Shown here piece by piece: positions 24,137 through 36,048 of a stretch of 64,000 nt of DNA (positions are counted from its first letter, which is position 1; each line of letters opens with the position of its first letter). The DNA comes from Lepas anatifera. Lineage: Eukaryota; Arthropoda; Thecostraca; Lepadidae. Both the position numbers and the translations under genes were made by a program. The stretch is taken from assembly GCA_034440635.1 (NCBI GenBank), contig JAOTON010002101.1:62001-126000 (forward strand). The letters are read 5' to 3'. The notes under the pieces are model-generated. The model was not told the DNA's origin and made no database searches. It saw only the letters and a program-made list of their open reading frames with translations.

Positions 24137-25019
24137 CAGGGGCGGGTCCAGTATTTCGCCAAGGAGGGAGCGAATTCAATATTTGGGGTCCCGTCGTTTG
24201 AGAAGGGGGCCCGCCACCCGGAGGAGGGAGCCGCGGAAAATGTTAAATGTGATACATGCATAAAAAGATTGTCAGAAATGTAAAATGCTTTGCTTAAAAT
24301 GATTTCACGGTTCACCCAACATTATTTACTGCATAAAAAGGAAAGATAGACAATAGAGACAAATGAGAGCAGCCCTGTACATCAACGCATACTAGCCATG
24401 GGCGGATTCAGGAGGGGAGAATTGTGGAAGTGCACTAAAGAGCAAGGGATTCTTGGCATATGCACATTCAGGGAAGGAAAAGGAGCCCATAGGTGAATCC
24501 TGAGCATAAGCACACGAGGTCCCGTAAAACAAAACATATCGTCATGGGCGGATCCAGGAGGGTTGAAATGACCATGAACACCACAGAACAAGGGATTCAC
24601 GGCACATACACACCCTGGCTTGTGAAAACAGACCATAGTGGTCCAGAGGAGGGAAAATCTATAGGCAGGGGCGGACCCAGGATTTCCTCAGGGAGGGGCA
24701 AATTAAATATTTGGGGGCCTGTCGTTTGGGAAGGGGGCCCACGACCCGGGGGAGGGGTGACGTGAAAAAGTTAAATGTGATGGAAATCAGCTTTAAAAAA
24801 GAAAATTGTCCCATACCCATCTCGGGGTCATTTTACAGGTTTCCACTACACCTACACGCTTGCACGCACTATATAGTCAGTATATACATATACAGACAGG
24901 GCTTTTCACTCATAGCACCCTTGCTGGGGCTCGGTAGCTGCGGCGGGAGGCGTTTCCTTTCCAGTGCTTAATGTCGGCCCGAGGTGGGTGCGATCGCCCC
25001 CACCTCGGACCCGCCCCTG
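24137..25019. mobile_element. 883-bp hAT-type non-autonomous transposon with perfect 8-bp TSD
   Basis: The ends are CAGGGGCGGGTCCAG and GGACCCGCCCCTG, flanked on both sides by GTCCACGT (24129-24136 and 25020-25027). TIRs starting CAGGGG with an 8-bp duplication are the hAT hallmark. Inside, a second CAGGGGCGGACCCAGG end starts at 24666. The first ~120 bases (AATATTTGGGG, CGTTTG(A/G)GAAGGGGGCCC) are repeated there, so the element carries an internal duplication or a nested relative. GGGCGGAT(T/C)CAGGAGG occurs twice more inside. Confidence 0.9.
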
Positions 25020-25027
25020 GTCCACGT

Positions 25028-25393
25028 TGCGACAGCAATGCCATTGATAGCATATATCACGTGATATTCGTGACAGTTAAGAAGTTAGGATCTAGACCAA
25101 TCAAATTGTAGCAACCAGAGGGGAGTGATTCCTTCATGGTTTGAACTAAGGCCTTGTGCCCTCTATTTTGAACTGAGTGTGCGGATATCTAATGGAGCTT
25201 TGGGTGAAATAGCATATGCCAATAGTGGGTTCCTCGACCCGCTATACAAAGCCGTTCTCAGCTCAAAACTCATTATCTAAGTGATAAATACAAATACAAA
25301 CAAAACTCATTATAAAGGTCGGCCACTCCTTTCAACCACACAGCGACTCTACACTGACTGCGTACAGAAAGGACCACTAGTGCACCCGCTTAC
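25028..25393. other. Anonymous sequence
   Basis: Ordinary AT-balanced sequence leading into the minus-strand candidate exon; nothing else is supported. Confidence 0.35.
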
Positions 25394-25485
25394 TTCAGGC
25401 CAGTCGACTTGTAGGTGGACGTTCGACAGGACCACACCAGCGGGCGGGACGCGGTGAAAGGCCACCAGCAACGCCTCCAACGCAC
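25394..25485 (-). CDS. Candidate 92-nt internal coding exon, family unknown
   Basis: On the minus strand the acceptor is ACGGTATTTGCCGCAG, with a T-rich tract (ATTTTTTCTGTTC) further upstream. The donor is CCTGAA|GTAAGC. The single open frame has two leading bases and 30 codons, reading ALEALLVAFHRVPPAG then VVLSNVHLQVDWPE. Alternating hydrophobic residues suggest a beta-strand-rich extracellular or repeat domain, but I cannot name one. The GC content is well above the flanks, as expected for an exon. Phases 1 then 0. Confidence 0.4.
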
Positions 25486-25893
25486 CTGCGGCAAATACCG
25501 TAGTTACATGAACAGAAAAAATGAGTAGAGAACGACGCGTTAATTCTGACTGGTGCAAAACACATTTTTCGTCGTACCTGTCCCCCTGAAAAAGTACTGC
25601 TGCATAGAGAGCATGGGGGCAACTATGTGATTTAAACGAGCAGACAAAATAAATGAAACCTAGAGGTGGTTAGTGATCAATGATTTAAAATAAAAATTAT
25701 AATCATAGTTGAAACGCGACCACGAAATGGAACGATTTCTCATAAGCTTACTTTTAGAGGCTGGACTGTCAGCGGCGAAATAGAAAGCAAACAAAAGAAA
25801 CAGCAAACCCAATAATCAAGGGCGTCGTTAAGGACTTTGGAGCAAGGGGAAAGGGGAGCAGACCTATTGGCGGAAACATAAATCTATGCTTAC

Positions 25894-26024
25894 CTGGGAT
25901 CATTCATATGTAATACGATACGTAAGTAAAATGTGTTTATATCACTGAATAACGCTGCAATTTCATGGAAATATCCAAAGAGAGTTCCCCTTAAATGTTT
26001 AAAACAATACATCAATTTGAGCAA
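25894..26024 (-). CDS. Candidate 131-nt coding exon upstream of the 25.4-kb exon
   Basis: Minus strand: a long C/T-rich stretch (CTCTCCCACTTCTCTCACCC and on) precedes an AG at 26025-26026, and the donor CCCAG|GTAAGC follows 25894. The frame is open for 43 codons: LLKLMYCFKHLRGTLFGYFH then EIAALFSDINTFYLRIV. Phases would be 0 and 2, which do not join directly to the phase-1 start of the 25.4-kb exon. Either an exon is missing or they are separate. No family recognised. Confidence 0.3.
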
Positions 26025-29000
26025 CTTAATTTCAGTCAGAAGTGGGGGGTGGGTTGGAGAGGGTGAGAGAAGTGGGAGAGGCGGCCCCTCCTTCCACAGC
26101 ACTAAGGCCCAGCCCCTCCCCCTTCCGGTGGAGACGCTCCTGATGCAATACCTGGGGTGTTAAGATGAACTCTGGTTCATTAATAGTCTTTAAGAAAACG
26201 AACGATTGAACCGCGGTTGAACACAGATTCCAGCTAAAAAGAGAGAACTCTGCCGAAATTAAGGTAATCCTGTATTGACTAATACCAACGCAATCTGCTG
26301 CCGAAAAGATCATCTGATCTCTCGCGATCGTAGAACACTATTTGAAACATAATGATAATATTTCTGAAACTTTCTCTCGCCTGCTGGCAATGATACAAAA
26401 ACCCTGTCCCAATCTATGCTGTAATATGGAAAAACATTTCCGCAACATACTAACCATGCAACTGGTTATATCATTGACAATGGTTAGGGCGTCGATAAGC
26501 TCCAAAAATCATTCCACTACGGACATACAGACATCAAACTGTCCATGATGTTTCTAGTCCTTGCCGGGCCCTCATTTTGACACCTGTCGACATTTTTCCC
26601 TCTCCATTTGCATCGGAACGTTATGCGAAGCGTTTAACATTGTGGCACGCACCATGACAGTGACGAAAAACAGGCCGTAAGGGCGGAGAAGTCAGTGTCC
26701 CGCGAACGCTCGCGACCGTAAGTCTGGAGAACGGCGAGGGCAATCTAGATAACACACGCACATACGACCGCCCGACCGTTCGAAGGGACAAACCATTAAC
26801 TTTCCTGTTCAACTGGCTCCGCGTGAAGAATGTCGCAGCCGGACAAGGACCGGGTAACGTATCGCAGCCGTGCAACACTGCACCTGCACAGCATTTCACT
26901 CTTGTGCAAGACTCTCTGCAAGCTTGAAACAAAAGGCATGCCTTCAACGCGACTGTTTTGAGACACTCCGGACTCAATTACGCAAGCGGGTCGCGCGGTG
27001 TGAAGCATACAGGAGCAGGGGGGAGGAGGAGGCTAGGATTTCACAGCTGCAGAGGACAAACCCCTCGATGTCCTGGCCTACATTTCAGCAGTCCAATATC
27101 GCGCTGTGATCAGAGCGAGATGACGCAAGCACGACCCGATGTGACCACTTAACACTCCAGGCCGAATTTAACAAGGCTTTGAGTTCCCGACAAAGTCGAC
27201 ATGAGAACATTTGACGCTCAACGAGCCCCAAAGACAGTTAACACTCGCCCCGGTGCACAGTGATGCAGCGGGCCTAAAAACGGACGAAAATGCCAAAAAT
27301 GACTTTCTAGAATTGATATCAAATGTATGCGATGCGTTTGAGAATTGTTTGGAACCCGGAAAACCATAATTACTTTCTTCCTCTAGCGTACCACATTGGT
27401 TTCACAGGAGCTGAAACTTGAAACTTATTCTGCCTCTCTAAATACGAGTATCTGGTCAGAAATAAAAGCGTGATCTACGTGATCTAAAACGTTAATAACA
27501 GGTGCTCACACCTCGCCATCCATACAAAACGTATACTACCGTAAGCTTGTTTTTATTTCTGGTCACAAAAATACGGCTCTAGCTGCTCCAGAATGCAGTA
27601 GTTCATTTTAATAAACATATGTTTCGGAACTAAAATTCATAACATGCATCATATTTAGTTAGACTGGCGAAAAAGGCACAGTCAGGATCCGCTGGAAAAT
27701 CATACCATGTATTTTGGGAAGTGTCTTCTTTACATTGGTGGAATACGTAGGTCGGCAACCAACGGCCGAAAAAGTTATGACAGTTTTAGTGAGCTTATGT
27801 TCTACCCGTAGTCGGCGGGTGGTTGTGGCAATGACGCGCGCGGCATCCACCAATCACCGTGTATTATTTCTTTCTCCAGTCAAATGACTCATTTAAATGG
27901 GGAAGGGGTGAAAAATCACAAAATATGCGTAACGTTATTGATGGACGGCCTCTTATTAAGGAGGCAAAATGAAGCAGGAGGGTGAATTGAGATAACGAAG
28001 CAGGCATTAGTGTCAATTCAGTAGGTATTAGGGTTGGTTATGCTTATTAGGGCATAGGGGATCAGGCCCTGAATAAGGAAATTAATTTTAACTTTGGCTC
28101 ACATTCTTCCCTTTGTAAAATGTTATTTTAAACCGATTTTCCGTTAATCTTTGGCCTCCGCCCCTGTTTAGCTGACTGTCATGTATTACATACAGCCGGT
28201 TCCCAGTGTTGGTAGTATTGTGTCTTCGTTTAAGAAATATCTTAAAACGATTACTCTTCTCATAAACCTTTCGTCTCTAGAATGAATTTTGACAAGCTCT
28301 TGAAATTTGGACCTGCAAACTGGATGAGACGTAAATTTGGAAAATCATGGACAAAAACTTTTCACCGATCCGATGATTTTCTGTGTTTTTCTCAATTACT
28401 TCAAATTTTGGAAATTATGAAGTATTTCGCACGTCAGTTCATGCATCCAGTCAAAACGCAGCAAGTGAGGCAACAATGGTTTCTGTAAGGGCCATCACTT
28501 GAGAGATATTTTGCAAAAACGACCGCAGTCTAATCCCAACCAACAGTATCGAATCGGCTGTACATACTACCTCTCTTGGAATTGAAGAAAGTCGCCTGTC
28601 GCACATTTTGTCGCGTTTGCTGGCTGTTAAAGTGGATATCTTCTGATGATGTTTTAATACCCGACGCTCCCTAAATGTCTTCCCAATGCTAATAAATACG
28701 AGTGAGAATGAATTTTCACTTCCAATATTTGCCGCCTAACAACTGAAAATCCAATAATTAAATAAGTATCATATCGAATTGTTTCCTTACTTTTACTTCA
28801 TTCAGCTTATTGCATGGTCGATTTGCGACTATGTAATTATTTCATAAAGCTACAGCCACTGTCAGAACCGTTAAGAACCCTGGATAGCCTCTGCGTAAAG
28901 TAGCACCTATAGTGCCAAGGGGGCTCTGTTTTCGTTATGGACCTGACCTCAAATGGATGTCCGTCTAGATTTTCCTTTACAAGGCTTTAGAATGGTGTAT

Positions 29001-29228
29001 GAACTCGATCTAACTCCTCTGAAGCTGGTTATTCGGCTTTTGCCAACCTTGTTTTGAGAACCAGCATTGCTTTACATCGGTTTAGAAATAACATAATAAC
29101 TCGGTGACCTGACCTGACCTTGGATTGAAATTTCGTCAAGATGTATCAAATTGATGTTGGTTCGCACTTACCACGGGCATTGCGCTAAACCGTGCAGTTT
29201 TTTCCCATCGCAAAAATTAAGAGGTGGT
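26025..29228. other. Anonymous sequence, 3.2 kb
   Basis: Several ORFs of 60-120 codons occur on both strands, for example minus 26621-26977. None has a recognisable domain or paired splice sites. An acceptor-like CTTTCGTCTCTAG at about 28279 precedes a short AT-rich ORF (28282-28488). No transposon ends are readable. Confidence 0.35.
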
Positions 29229-30310
29229 AATCGACCCCCGGCAAAATGGGGTTAGGGAAAACGATTTGTGTGCTTTTTGCCTTGCCAATTGACCAACATT
29301 GTCTATCATTATTTTATTGGTTTGAATTTCCATTTTCCTCATCATGCGGTGGGCCTCCGAGCCACCTTTGTCATGGAGGGGGTGTTCAAACACCTACTTT
29401 CGAACTCAGCTCCTATGCGGGATAGCGAAAAAACGCGAGAGCTGGTGGATAACCCATAGAAACTCATGAAGCAACTACATAGGTCACTTTTTGGCTCAGG
29501 TCAACATAGAGTTCATGGCAGGTCAAAGAAGATAGCATGCTAAAGAAGAGTTCGGGGCTCTAGCGTCTGACAGTGTTGAGTGAGAATTATTCTTTAAGCA
29601 CCATTCGCTTTCTCTCGTTGCAGCGAATCGAATGATGTATAATATGACTATACTAGGTAAAAACACAAAAATTACCTGACCTGAGGTCAGGTAAGGCTTA
29701 AAATCTGATCTAACATGGTCAATATGCACATCAATCAACTCGTAATAACAATCTAAACGTAATGGTTTCAAAATAAAATGCTTTATCACCATTTCCTGCA
29801 AATTTATTGACCCCAGTCTGAAAATCTGCTTAAGTGGCCCAGATGACCTCTCAGAGGTCACAGGTAAAACATTACAACATGAACCTAGAAATGGGCGCAG
29901 GATACTATGATTTAGAGCATATGAAGGTAATCTTAGCTGTATCTACACAAATACAGCCCAATTCTTGTTCTTCCCCATGCATTTCCTACGAAGAGGTCAT
30001 CATGATCCGTACCTGACCTTAGGTCATCTATATGAAAAATACCGGAATATATGTTGTATAACTTGTGTGGGCCCATTATGAGGTATAAGTTTCAATCCGA
30101 TATATTCACCAATTTCTTACTTATGTCACCTTAAACATTTTTAAAGATGAGGTTTCTTGACCTGCACTTGTGACTTGACCTCAGATGACCCAACCCAAAA
30201 TTTTGGGAAAAGTTGTGGTACTGATCACGGATAAGGTGTGCCAAGTACAGCGGCACGCACGCTTTTCTGGCCGGAAAACCCGGAGGGTGTTCAACCCCCG
30301 GGGGCGCAAC
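29229..30310. mobile_element. ~1.1-kb AGGTCA-rich element (diverged copy)
   Basis: It shares an ordered series of blocks, in opposite orientation, with 58120-59190: GGCTCTAGCGTCTGACAG, CATTCGCTTTCTCTCGTTGCAG, CCTGACCTGAGGTCAGGT, CTGTATCTACACAAATACAG and GACCTCAGATGACCCAA. Termini are G/C-rich (GACCCCCGGCAAAATGGGG and CAACCCCCGGGGGCG) but too worn to read a target duplication. There is no coding capacity. It carries a palindromic AGGTCA inverted repeat at 29680-29695. Confidence 0.65.
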
Positions 30311-30328
30311 TTCATCCAAATCACTTAC

Positions 30329-30430
30329 CCGGATAAAAAGTTGTACCAAATCCCTCGACACGCACCATAACGTCATAGACGAGCCCGACAAAATATGGCG
30401 ACGCAGAACGGACGTTGTAATACACCACAC
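30329..30430 (-). CDS. Candidate 102-nt symmetric (phase 1-1) coding exon
   Basis: Minus strand: the acceptor tract TTGCTTCATTATTTCTAAC leads to GAGTCAG, and the donor ATCCGG|GTAAGT is near consensus. The open frame covers 33 whole codons plus split codons, with VVYYNVRSASPYFVGLV then YDVMVRVEGFGTTFYPG. A phase 1-1 exon of this size is typical of shuffled extracellular modules, and the strand-like pattern fits, but no family was recognised. The donor lies about 13 bases from the edge of the AGGTCA-rich element. Confidence 0.4.
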
Positions 30431-31489
30431 CTGACTCAGTTAGAAATAATGAAGCAAAAGCAGACCCCAACCGATACGCCACCGAAAAAATCCTCTTCCT
30501 CACGTGGGAAATGAATGAAAAGCCACTTCCGCAGATGAATGCGAGCATGAATTCGGTGGACTTTCCTATCCCATGAATCATAAAATTATAACACCGTATC
30601 TAATATTGAAAGCTGTCAAAAGCTTTTCCTACCGAGCCTAAAGAGCCAGAAAATGAATTGATTGCCAGGACTCGAGTGCCAAAATTCAATTACAGGACAC
30701 ATGTCTGCAGAATAAATGCATTCCTAATCAGGAAAAGACTTGTGGTTGTGGAACTTGGCTTATGGAAAGACTTGTGGAACTTGTGGTGCCATACCCATAT
30801 CTATTTCACTAAATAATACTGCGTATTTTGAAAGACATAGTGGAGCTTTTATGTTTTTTTATTAAATGGAACTTCTCCACATTAGAAAAAACACAAATAT
30901 TCGTACCTCTGCCTTTTTCAATGTAGAGAAGTCCATTTAATAGCAAATTCAAATAATACTGCGTTTAATAATGCCGAATCGTTTGGCACTGCACACTAAA
31001 CAATCAGCCAGAACGACAAAAATATCATTAAAATACATTCATTTTCTTGTGCGGCTTATCGCTGCGTCTCGCAGGAATGATCTGACCATTTGCGCAGTAT
31101 AATCGGCTTAAGATTCTTTGAAGTCAGCGGTGGAGGCGCCCGCGTCATCAGCGCACCTTCGAAGGTCGAGGTCACAGCGTCATCGAGCAACAAGTCTGGC
31201 GCCTCCTAACCTCAAATATTCCAAACATCTATGCTGCCAAGTTTGTACGATGAGTCCAACCACCATTCAACACACCAGGCGTCTGACAACTCAAGATTCG
31301 GCAGACAAAGGAGCATTGCACACTGCCACGCATTGACAACAATGCAGACAAGCGGCGATTCTAAAACCGGATATTCGCAGACGACTTCGTGACAGAACTC
31401 CAGTACCGGCCGGTGAAAGTGCAAGGATCCGAACCGGATTATCCAGCATGCCACCGAGCGTAACTCGATTCCTCGCTAGAATGACCCAA
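30431..31489. other. Anonymous sequence
   Basis: Includes a short inverted similarity at about 30866-30935 (GGAACTTCTCCAC and GTAGAGAAGTCCATTTAATA), suggesting a small hairpin. No gene is supported. Confidence 0.3.
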
Positions 31490-31760
31490 CAGGGGCGGAC
31501 GCAGACCCGAGCTTTGGGGGACCAAACCATGTCTGACGCTCCTCCTAGGGGGGGCCTTGCGATTTGGGTGCTCGACAGACCTAGTATAAGCTACACCTCT
31601 CCAAGTACATTATCGCTCTCTTGTTGGGGGGGGGTTGGAGCGAAGATTTCATTGCTCGACAGACCTAGCGTAAACACCTTTTTCACAAATTTATCCGACC
31701 TTTAAGGAGCCCAAAAGATAGTTTGGCCCCCCTTCCAGCGTTTTGGAGGGGGAGGGGGCA
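31490..31760. mobile_element. Fragment of a hAT-like element
   Basis: The left end CAGGGGCGGACGCAGACC resembles the other hAT ends. GCTCGACAGACCTAG occurs twice (about 31570 and 31660), and a related GCAGACCTAGTGTAAAC occurs inside the 4.1-kb transposon at about 53584. No matching right end or target duplication was found. Confidence 0.45.
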
Positions 31761-32749
31761 TGGCCGGAACGGCGTTGTATTTTAGTCACAAAGAATGACT
31801 GATTTGTTCCTGGCAAACACCCCGACGGTCGCCGTCAGCTTTGAGCTTACTCTTACATAGTCAAATTCTCTTTATATTTTCCCGTGGAAGTAGGAAGATG
31901 CTTCACTCTTGCCAACAGAAGCTACTTTTTTAGCGTTTTAGGATCTGACTCGTTGGGGTGAAGGACTGAGGCCAGGGTGGAATATCTACTTCTAGTGCTC
32001 TTTCAGCTTTTTTTGAGGAAGGTAATGACTCAACTGAGCTGCAGCCCCTTACTTTAAGCTTCATTCATAAAACATTTAGGCGGCGAGTGACCGATCATCA
32101 AGGTGGGCCTGGTGGTTTATTTCTCGTGTTCTATGTGGTCATTTTCTCAGGATAGAATTACATCCACTGTGAAAAATTTATTGTCGCAAGACAGAGTTCA
32201 TTCAGCTTCACTCGGCAGACCCACCGAATGGGTAGATACTGCACGGTTCTGGGAGAAATCACCTTCTGTCGCATTAAATTGCATTAAAAAAACTCGGAAA
32301 CAGCATGGCGGCAAAAACTTTAACTTGTGGCTACTTAAATGTACATTTTATTAGTTTTTTCAACGGTTTCAACATATTTATATTGTCAAGACATTTCAAA
32401 CTGTGTACTATTTTGTCTATTTTGCGGCTTTTGAAAACTGGCACATCAAAAGTGAAAAAAACTACAATTAGGGCCGTAGAAAATAGAAAGGCGTCGAATA
32501 TAGCCAAATTATGTCCAAATTTTAGGTAGGATTTTCGGATGCAACACGCTCAAATGCACCAAAAATTCCTGATCTGGAACGATTCTAAAAAAATTGCATT
32601 TTCTCCCCAGCTTAATCGACAAGGGCCCCGCGTCTGACCCTCCCCTGCTCCAAATCCGTGAGCACGCCGTTGCTTAGGAATCCATTTCAATCAAGCATCG
32701 TCATTGGTGATTATCTGTATCAATTCTGTATAAAGGTTATTCTGCTGTA
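31761..32749. other. Anonymous sequence
   Basis: No supported gene. A CCCCGCGTCTGACCCTCCCCTG string at 32626-32647 may be the worn right end of the 31490 element. Confidence 0.3.
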
Positions 32750-32908
32750 TATTCTAAGGTGTTTCGAGAAATAAAAATATCTACCAATATTCTGAGATTT
32801 ACATATAAAACATGTTCAAAATACAGAATGCTTGCAATCTTTATTGGCCATTTCCTAATTCTGTTAAATTTCGGGAGCACCCCAGATCCGTTTCAGAATC
32901 CCACACAC
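32750..32908 (-). mobile_element. Partial third copy of the GCGTGGATTT MITE, inverted
   Basis: Reverse-complement reading gives GTGGGATTCTGAAACGGATC then GGGGTGCTCCCGAAATTTAA, aligning with the left ends at 1871 and 19983. The far end is missing. This also explains away the acceptor-like TTTCAG near 32900. Confidence 0.45.
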
Positions 32909-33240
32909 ATGTCTGGCTGGCGGCCTGTACAGAGCGCTGGCAGGCTCTCTGGCAGCGGCGCTGGGATGCTCCGCCGCCCGCGCACGTGTGGTACGGCCGC
33001 CGGCCGAGTCATGGCTGTGTCTGCCCACTGTACCCGGCGCCTCATCCCAGCCGGGCCCCTACTGCGCCGTGAGGGCCAAGGTCATGGCTCTGGGTTCGCG
33101 CCGCTGAAATGTTGGGGCGGTGCGGACCAGTGTGCCGACAGCCCACCGACCTCCCACGAGAGGCCATAAAGGTCACCAGCGCCGACACGCAGTGATCTAT
33201 GGATGCATGGCTCGAGTGGAATCCCCCCGCCGAGTTCACA
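32909..33240. other. GC- and CpG-rich patch, possible exon or CpG island
   Basis: Composition rises sharply to GC-rich with many CpG. All three plus frames are open for 60-90 codons, and the minus strand is also partly open, so no frame can be chosen. Such a patch could be a promoter CpG cluster or a coding exon. Confidence 0.3.
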
Positions 33241-33929
33241 GCGGAATTGTGGAATATAGTTTGGACCAGAATAGAAGAACAGTTTGGAAGAACTGATTAG
33301 ACCATAACAGGCAATTCGAAGTGGTCAAGCCATGGTAGTAGTCACAAATGAAGACTTTGTAATCACCATGTTCTTCAAGGAGGACACGGTGTTTGTTGAG
33401 GTTTGTTCTCTGATGAAAGCATGCAGGCTCTGTTCAAGTGGTTCTCTGATTAAATATTTATTTATCATTTCTGCCAAAAACGATGACTGAATCTAATGAT
33501 CAAGTCGTTTCCTGATTAAATATTCATTAATTCCTTTCCGCCAAAATAATCATTGAACCTAACTTTTGCGCGAATCATCCCAGTCACGAACATAAACAAC
33601 CGCTCGGTCAAGGCAAATTTAGCATTTTCCCCAATCTGTTTTGATTCGCGGAAACAAGTGGAATCGGCATCTTCATAAGCACGAAGCGGGTGAGTGAAAC
33701 ATCACTAAATTTGACAAATGCTCAGGATTACTCTCAGGGTTACTGTTCTGACCGCTGTTCTGACTTCTGTTCTGACGTAAATGTCGGTCACCAAGTGGCA
33801 ACACTCGTCTTACATAATTCCACTTAAAAGACCTTACGACACCATGCAGAAAGCACTGATAATCAAAGTCACCCCTGTAGCATTCTTCTACCAGATCAGA
33901 AGCATTTGTCAGCTGGCCTGTTCTCAGCG
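33241..33929. other. Anonymous sequence
   Basis: AT-rich. It contains a short direct repeat (GATTAAATATT(T/C)ATT about 33450 and 33514) and three tandem CTGTTCTGAC motifs near 33741-33775. No gene is supported. Confidence 0.35.
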
Positions 33930-34112
33930 GTTGCCACGCCCCCTCTCCCGTGCCTCCCACTCGCAGCGAGGCCGGGCGAGCGGGCGCAGCACCACAACGA
34001 GCGGCCGACACGCCGGGCGGCGTCGGGTCCCAACTTGGCACGATGCCAGGGTGCGGCGGCCGCCCCAGGCACGCACGCGGGCGGGCGGCCGCCGCCACCG
34101 CACCGCCCGGCC
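33930..34112 (+). promoter_or_regulatory. CpG-rich candidate promoter / 5' UTR
   Basis: A very GC-rich, CpG-dense stretch with GC-box-like CCACGCCCCC and several GCGGGCGG cores leads into an ATG in Kozak-like context. No TATA box is seen. CpG-dense leaders of this sort mark many animal housekeeping promoters; function is inferred. Confidence 0.3.
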
Positions 34113-34256
34113 ATGGCCGCCCGCAAGGTCGTCGGGGTCAACAGCTTTGACGACGCGCACCACGAGGCGCGCGCCATACGAGGCGATGCGATGAGAGCTG
34201 GATGGGATACCTTGCGTCATTCAGATGACTTGGCATGTCACGGGTGCTGTAAATGA
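34113..34256 (+). CDS. Candidate first coding exon or short ORF, family unknown
   Basis: ATG in the context CCGGCCATGG opens 47 codons, starting MAARKVVGVNSFDDAHHEA and continuing RAIRGDAMRAGWDTLRH, to a TGA. The codon third positions are strongly G/C up to about 34185, then the composition drops abruptly. A real exon may therefore end there, although the only nearby donors (CAAG|GTCGTC after codon 5, CACGG|GTGCTG at 34245) are weak. The peptide is not recognised. Confidence 0.3.
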   Translation: MAARKVVGVNSFDDAHHEARAIRGDAMRAGWDTLRHSDDLACHGCCK

Positions 34257-35179
34257 TGTGAAATAGCTCGGTATTAGTCGTAAGCCCAAACGGTGCACAA
34301 TCACACGTCTACTTCCGGTTACCTAAGACGAAAGTGTGGTCTCCCCAACCAATTCCATCATGCCCTAAATGACTTTGCCACAGGATCAATTTGCCCGAGT
34401 CACGACCCTGCAACAACGTGGCACTGTTACTCTAACACATCGACCCTGTGCTGACGTCTTTCCAGCAAAAGATGATATAATTTGAAGCCAGGAGCGGAGA
34501 TGCTTCAGTGCACCCAACTTTCATCCTGATGAGATTAAGAAGCATACTCGATGGCGGATCTGAATCAGGCGGCTTTAGGCGAATGCCGGAGAGGTAAAAC
34601 AACTGAAACCAAGGAGTTGAAGTGGATGGTTCGCGCGCGGGGAGGTCAAATGCTTGTTCACCTTAGCTTAGGTCCACATTGTATCGTTTTCATTTGATAG
34701 ATGTATATCACATATTTACGAGTAAACATCTACAAATTCTTCTGGCAGAGCCCAGGGGAAGGGGGAAAGGGCATTTCCCTCAAACTAAAAAGAATCACGA
34801 TGTTTCGCACCATTTCCCCGAAACAACATCTATACCTACCGGTAGCAAACTCCGCAGGTTATTCTTAGTTCTAACTGTAAGCGAGTTTACCATTTTATGA
34901 CGGCAGGTATCTTCAACTCGACCTCGCCATTTCTCGCCGTCCGCTCACGGGACCCGTGGTTAAGCACGTGAAGACGACAGTTTAACGTTCCAACACCCGT
35001 ACACATCCGGACGAACGCTCAAACACCAGCCATGGAAACAGCAGTGGCATCCAGCTGGTAAAACGTTCGCACTTTGCATGCCGCACGCCCTTTCAGGAAC
35101 GCGAGTTGTCCGGGTCGACTTTGGCTTGAAGTTCAAGGCTAGTGGCCAAGGGCGTAGCCATATAATGTTCTGGGGGGCA
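34257..35179. other. Anonymous sequence
   Basis: No supported gene or repeat. Confidence 0.35.
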
Positions 35180-35181
35180 TA

Positions 35182-35450
35182 GGCGGATCCAGGGAGGGGG
35201 CAAAGAGGGGTACGTGCCCCCCGATCGATCCTCAGCGCCCCCTGAAATGGTCACGGCGCCCCCTGAAAGGCCGATGGCGCACCCTTGAAATGTCGCTTCC
35301 CACCCCCCCCCAGGATGCGAAAATCGGCGCCCACCGATAGGATTTGGCGCCTACCTGACAGGTTTTGCCGGTCAAAAGTGGCGCCCCCCTGGTCCGGATG
35401 GCGCCCCCTTCCGGGGAGGTGCCCCCCCGATCGGCAATCCTGGATCTGCG
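35182..35450. mobile_element. TA-flanked MITE, GGCGGATCCAGG family
   Basis: The left end GGCGGATCCAGGG follows TA. The full internal order is present: GCCCCCTGAAATGGTCACGG, CCCTGAAAGGCCGATGG, GAAATGTCGCTTCCC, GATGCGAAAATCGGCGCCC. The right end GGCAATCCTGGATCTGCG has lost the final CC and TA. Confidence 0.8.
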
Positions 35451-36048
35451 TTGGGGGGGGCATGACAGAACTCAAACTGGCGACGGCTAGCAGCAAAGCT
35501 TTCACACACACACCATATTTAAAGACAGCCTATATGTGACACACAAAGGCTGTCTTTGAAGATCTTGTGTCTTTTAAGAGGCAACCGCAGCACTTTATCA
35601 AAAATAGGATCGAGAGCATTTTGGCAGTGCCTGGGTAATACAGAAGAGTCACCGGATGAGGTGTACACCTACCCCTCCCCCGCTTGCGACGTCCATGCTA
35701 GTAGCAAAGTTCATTTACTTATATTTACCTACAACACAGGAATTAGCAGAACCTATACCACGTGAAGCTTGCATACATTCTGAAAGTGAGCGCAGTTCCT
35801 AGGCTTTCTGGCGGCTTAGACTATAGCCTAAAAAATCTGAAGGAGAACTGCATCATGTAAAGGCCAGTGGTAATGCTTCATTTTCTGCTTTCTGCAAGCG
35901 TTGGATATGATCGGAGGGTAAACTATCAATCGCTCCAGTGAATCAGGCTCCCAGTCTCATGCATAGCGACATCGTGTTTTTACTCTTGGATTGTACACGA
36001 CACGCCAACAGCTGCCGAGGACTTGTATATCACACCGACTCCCGGACG
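35451..36048. other. Anonymous sequence
   Basis: No supported gene or repeat. Confidence 0.35.

Noticed and set aside
32860..32905. Splice-acceptor-like TCCGTTTCAG before the GC-rich patch
   Set aside because: The stretch is the inverted end of a MITE family also found at 1871 and 19983.
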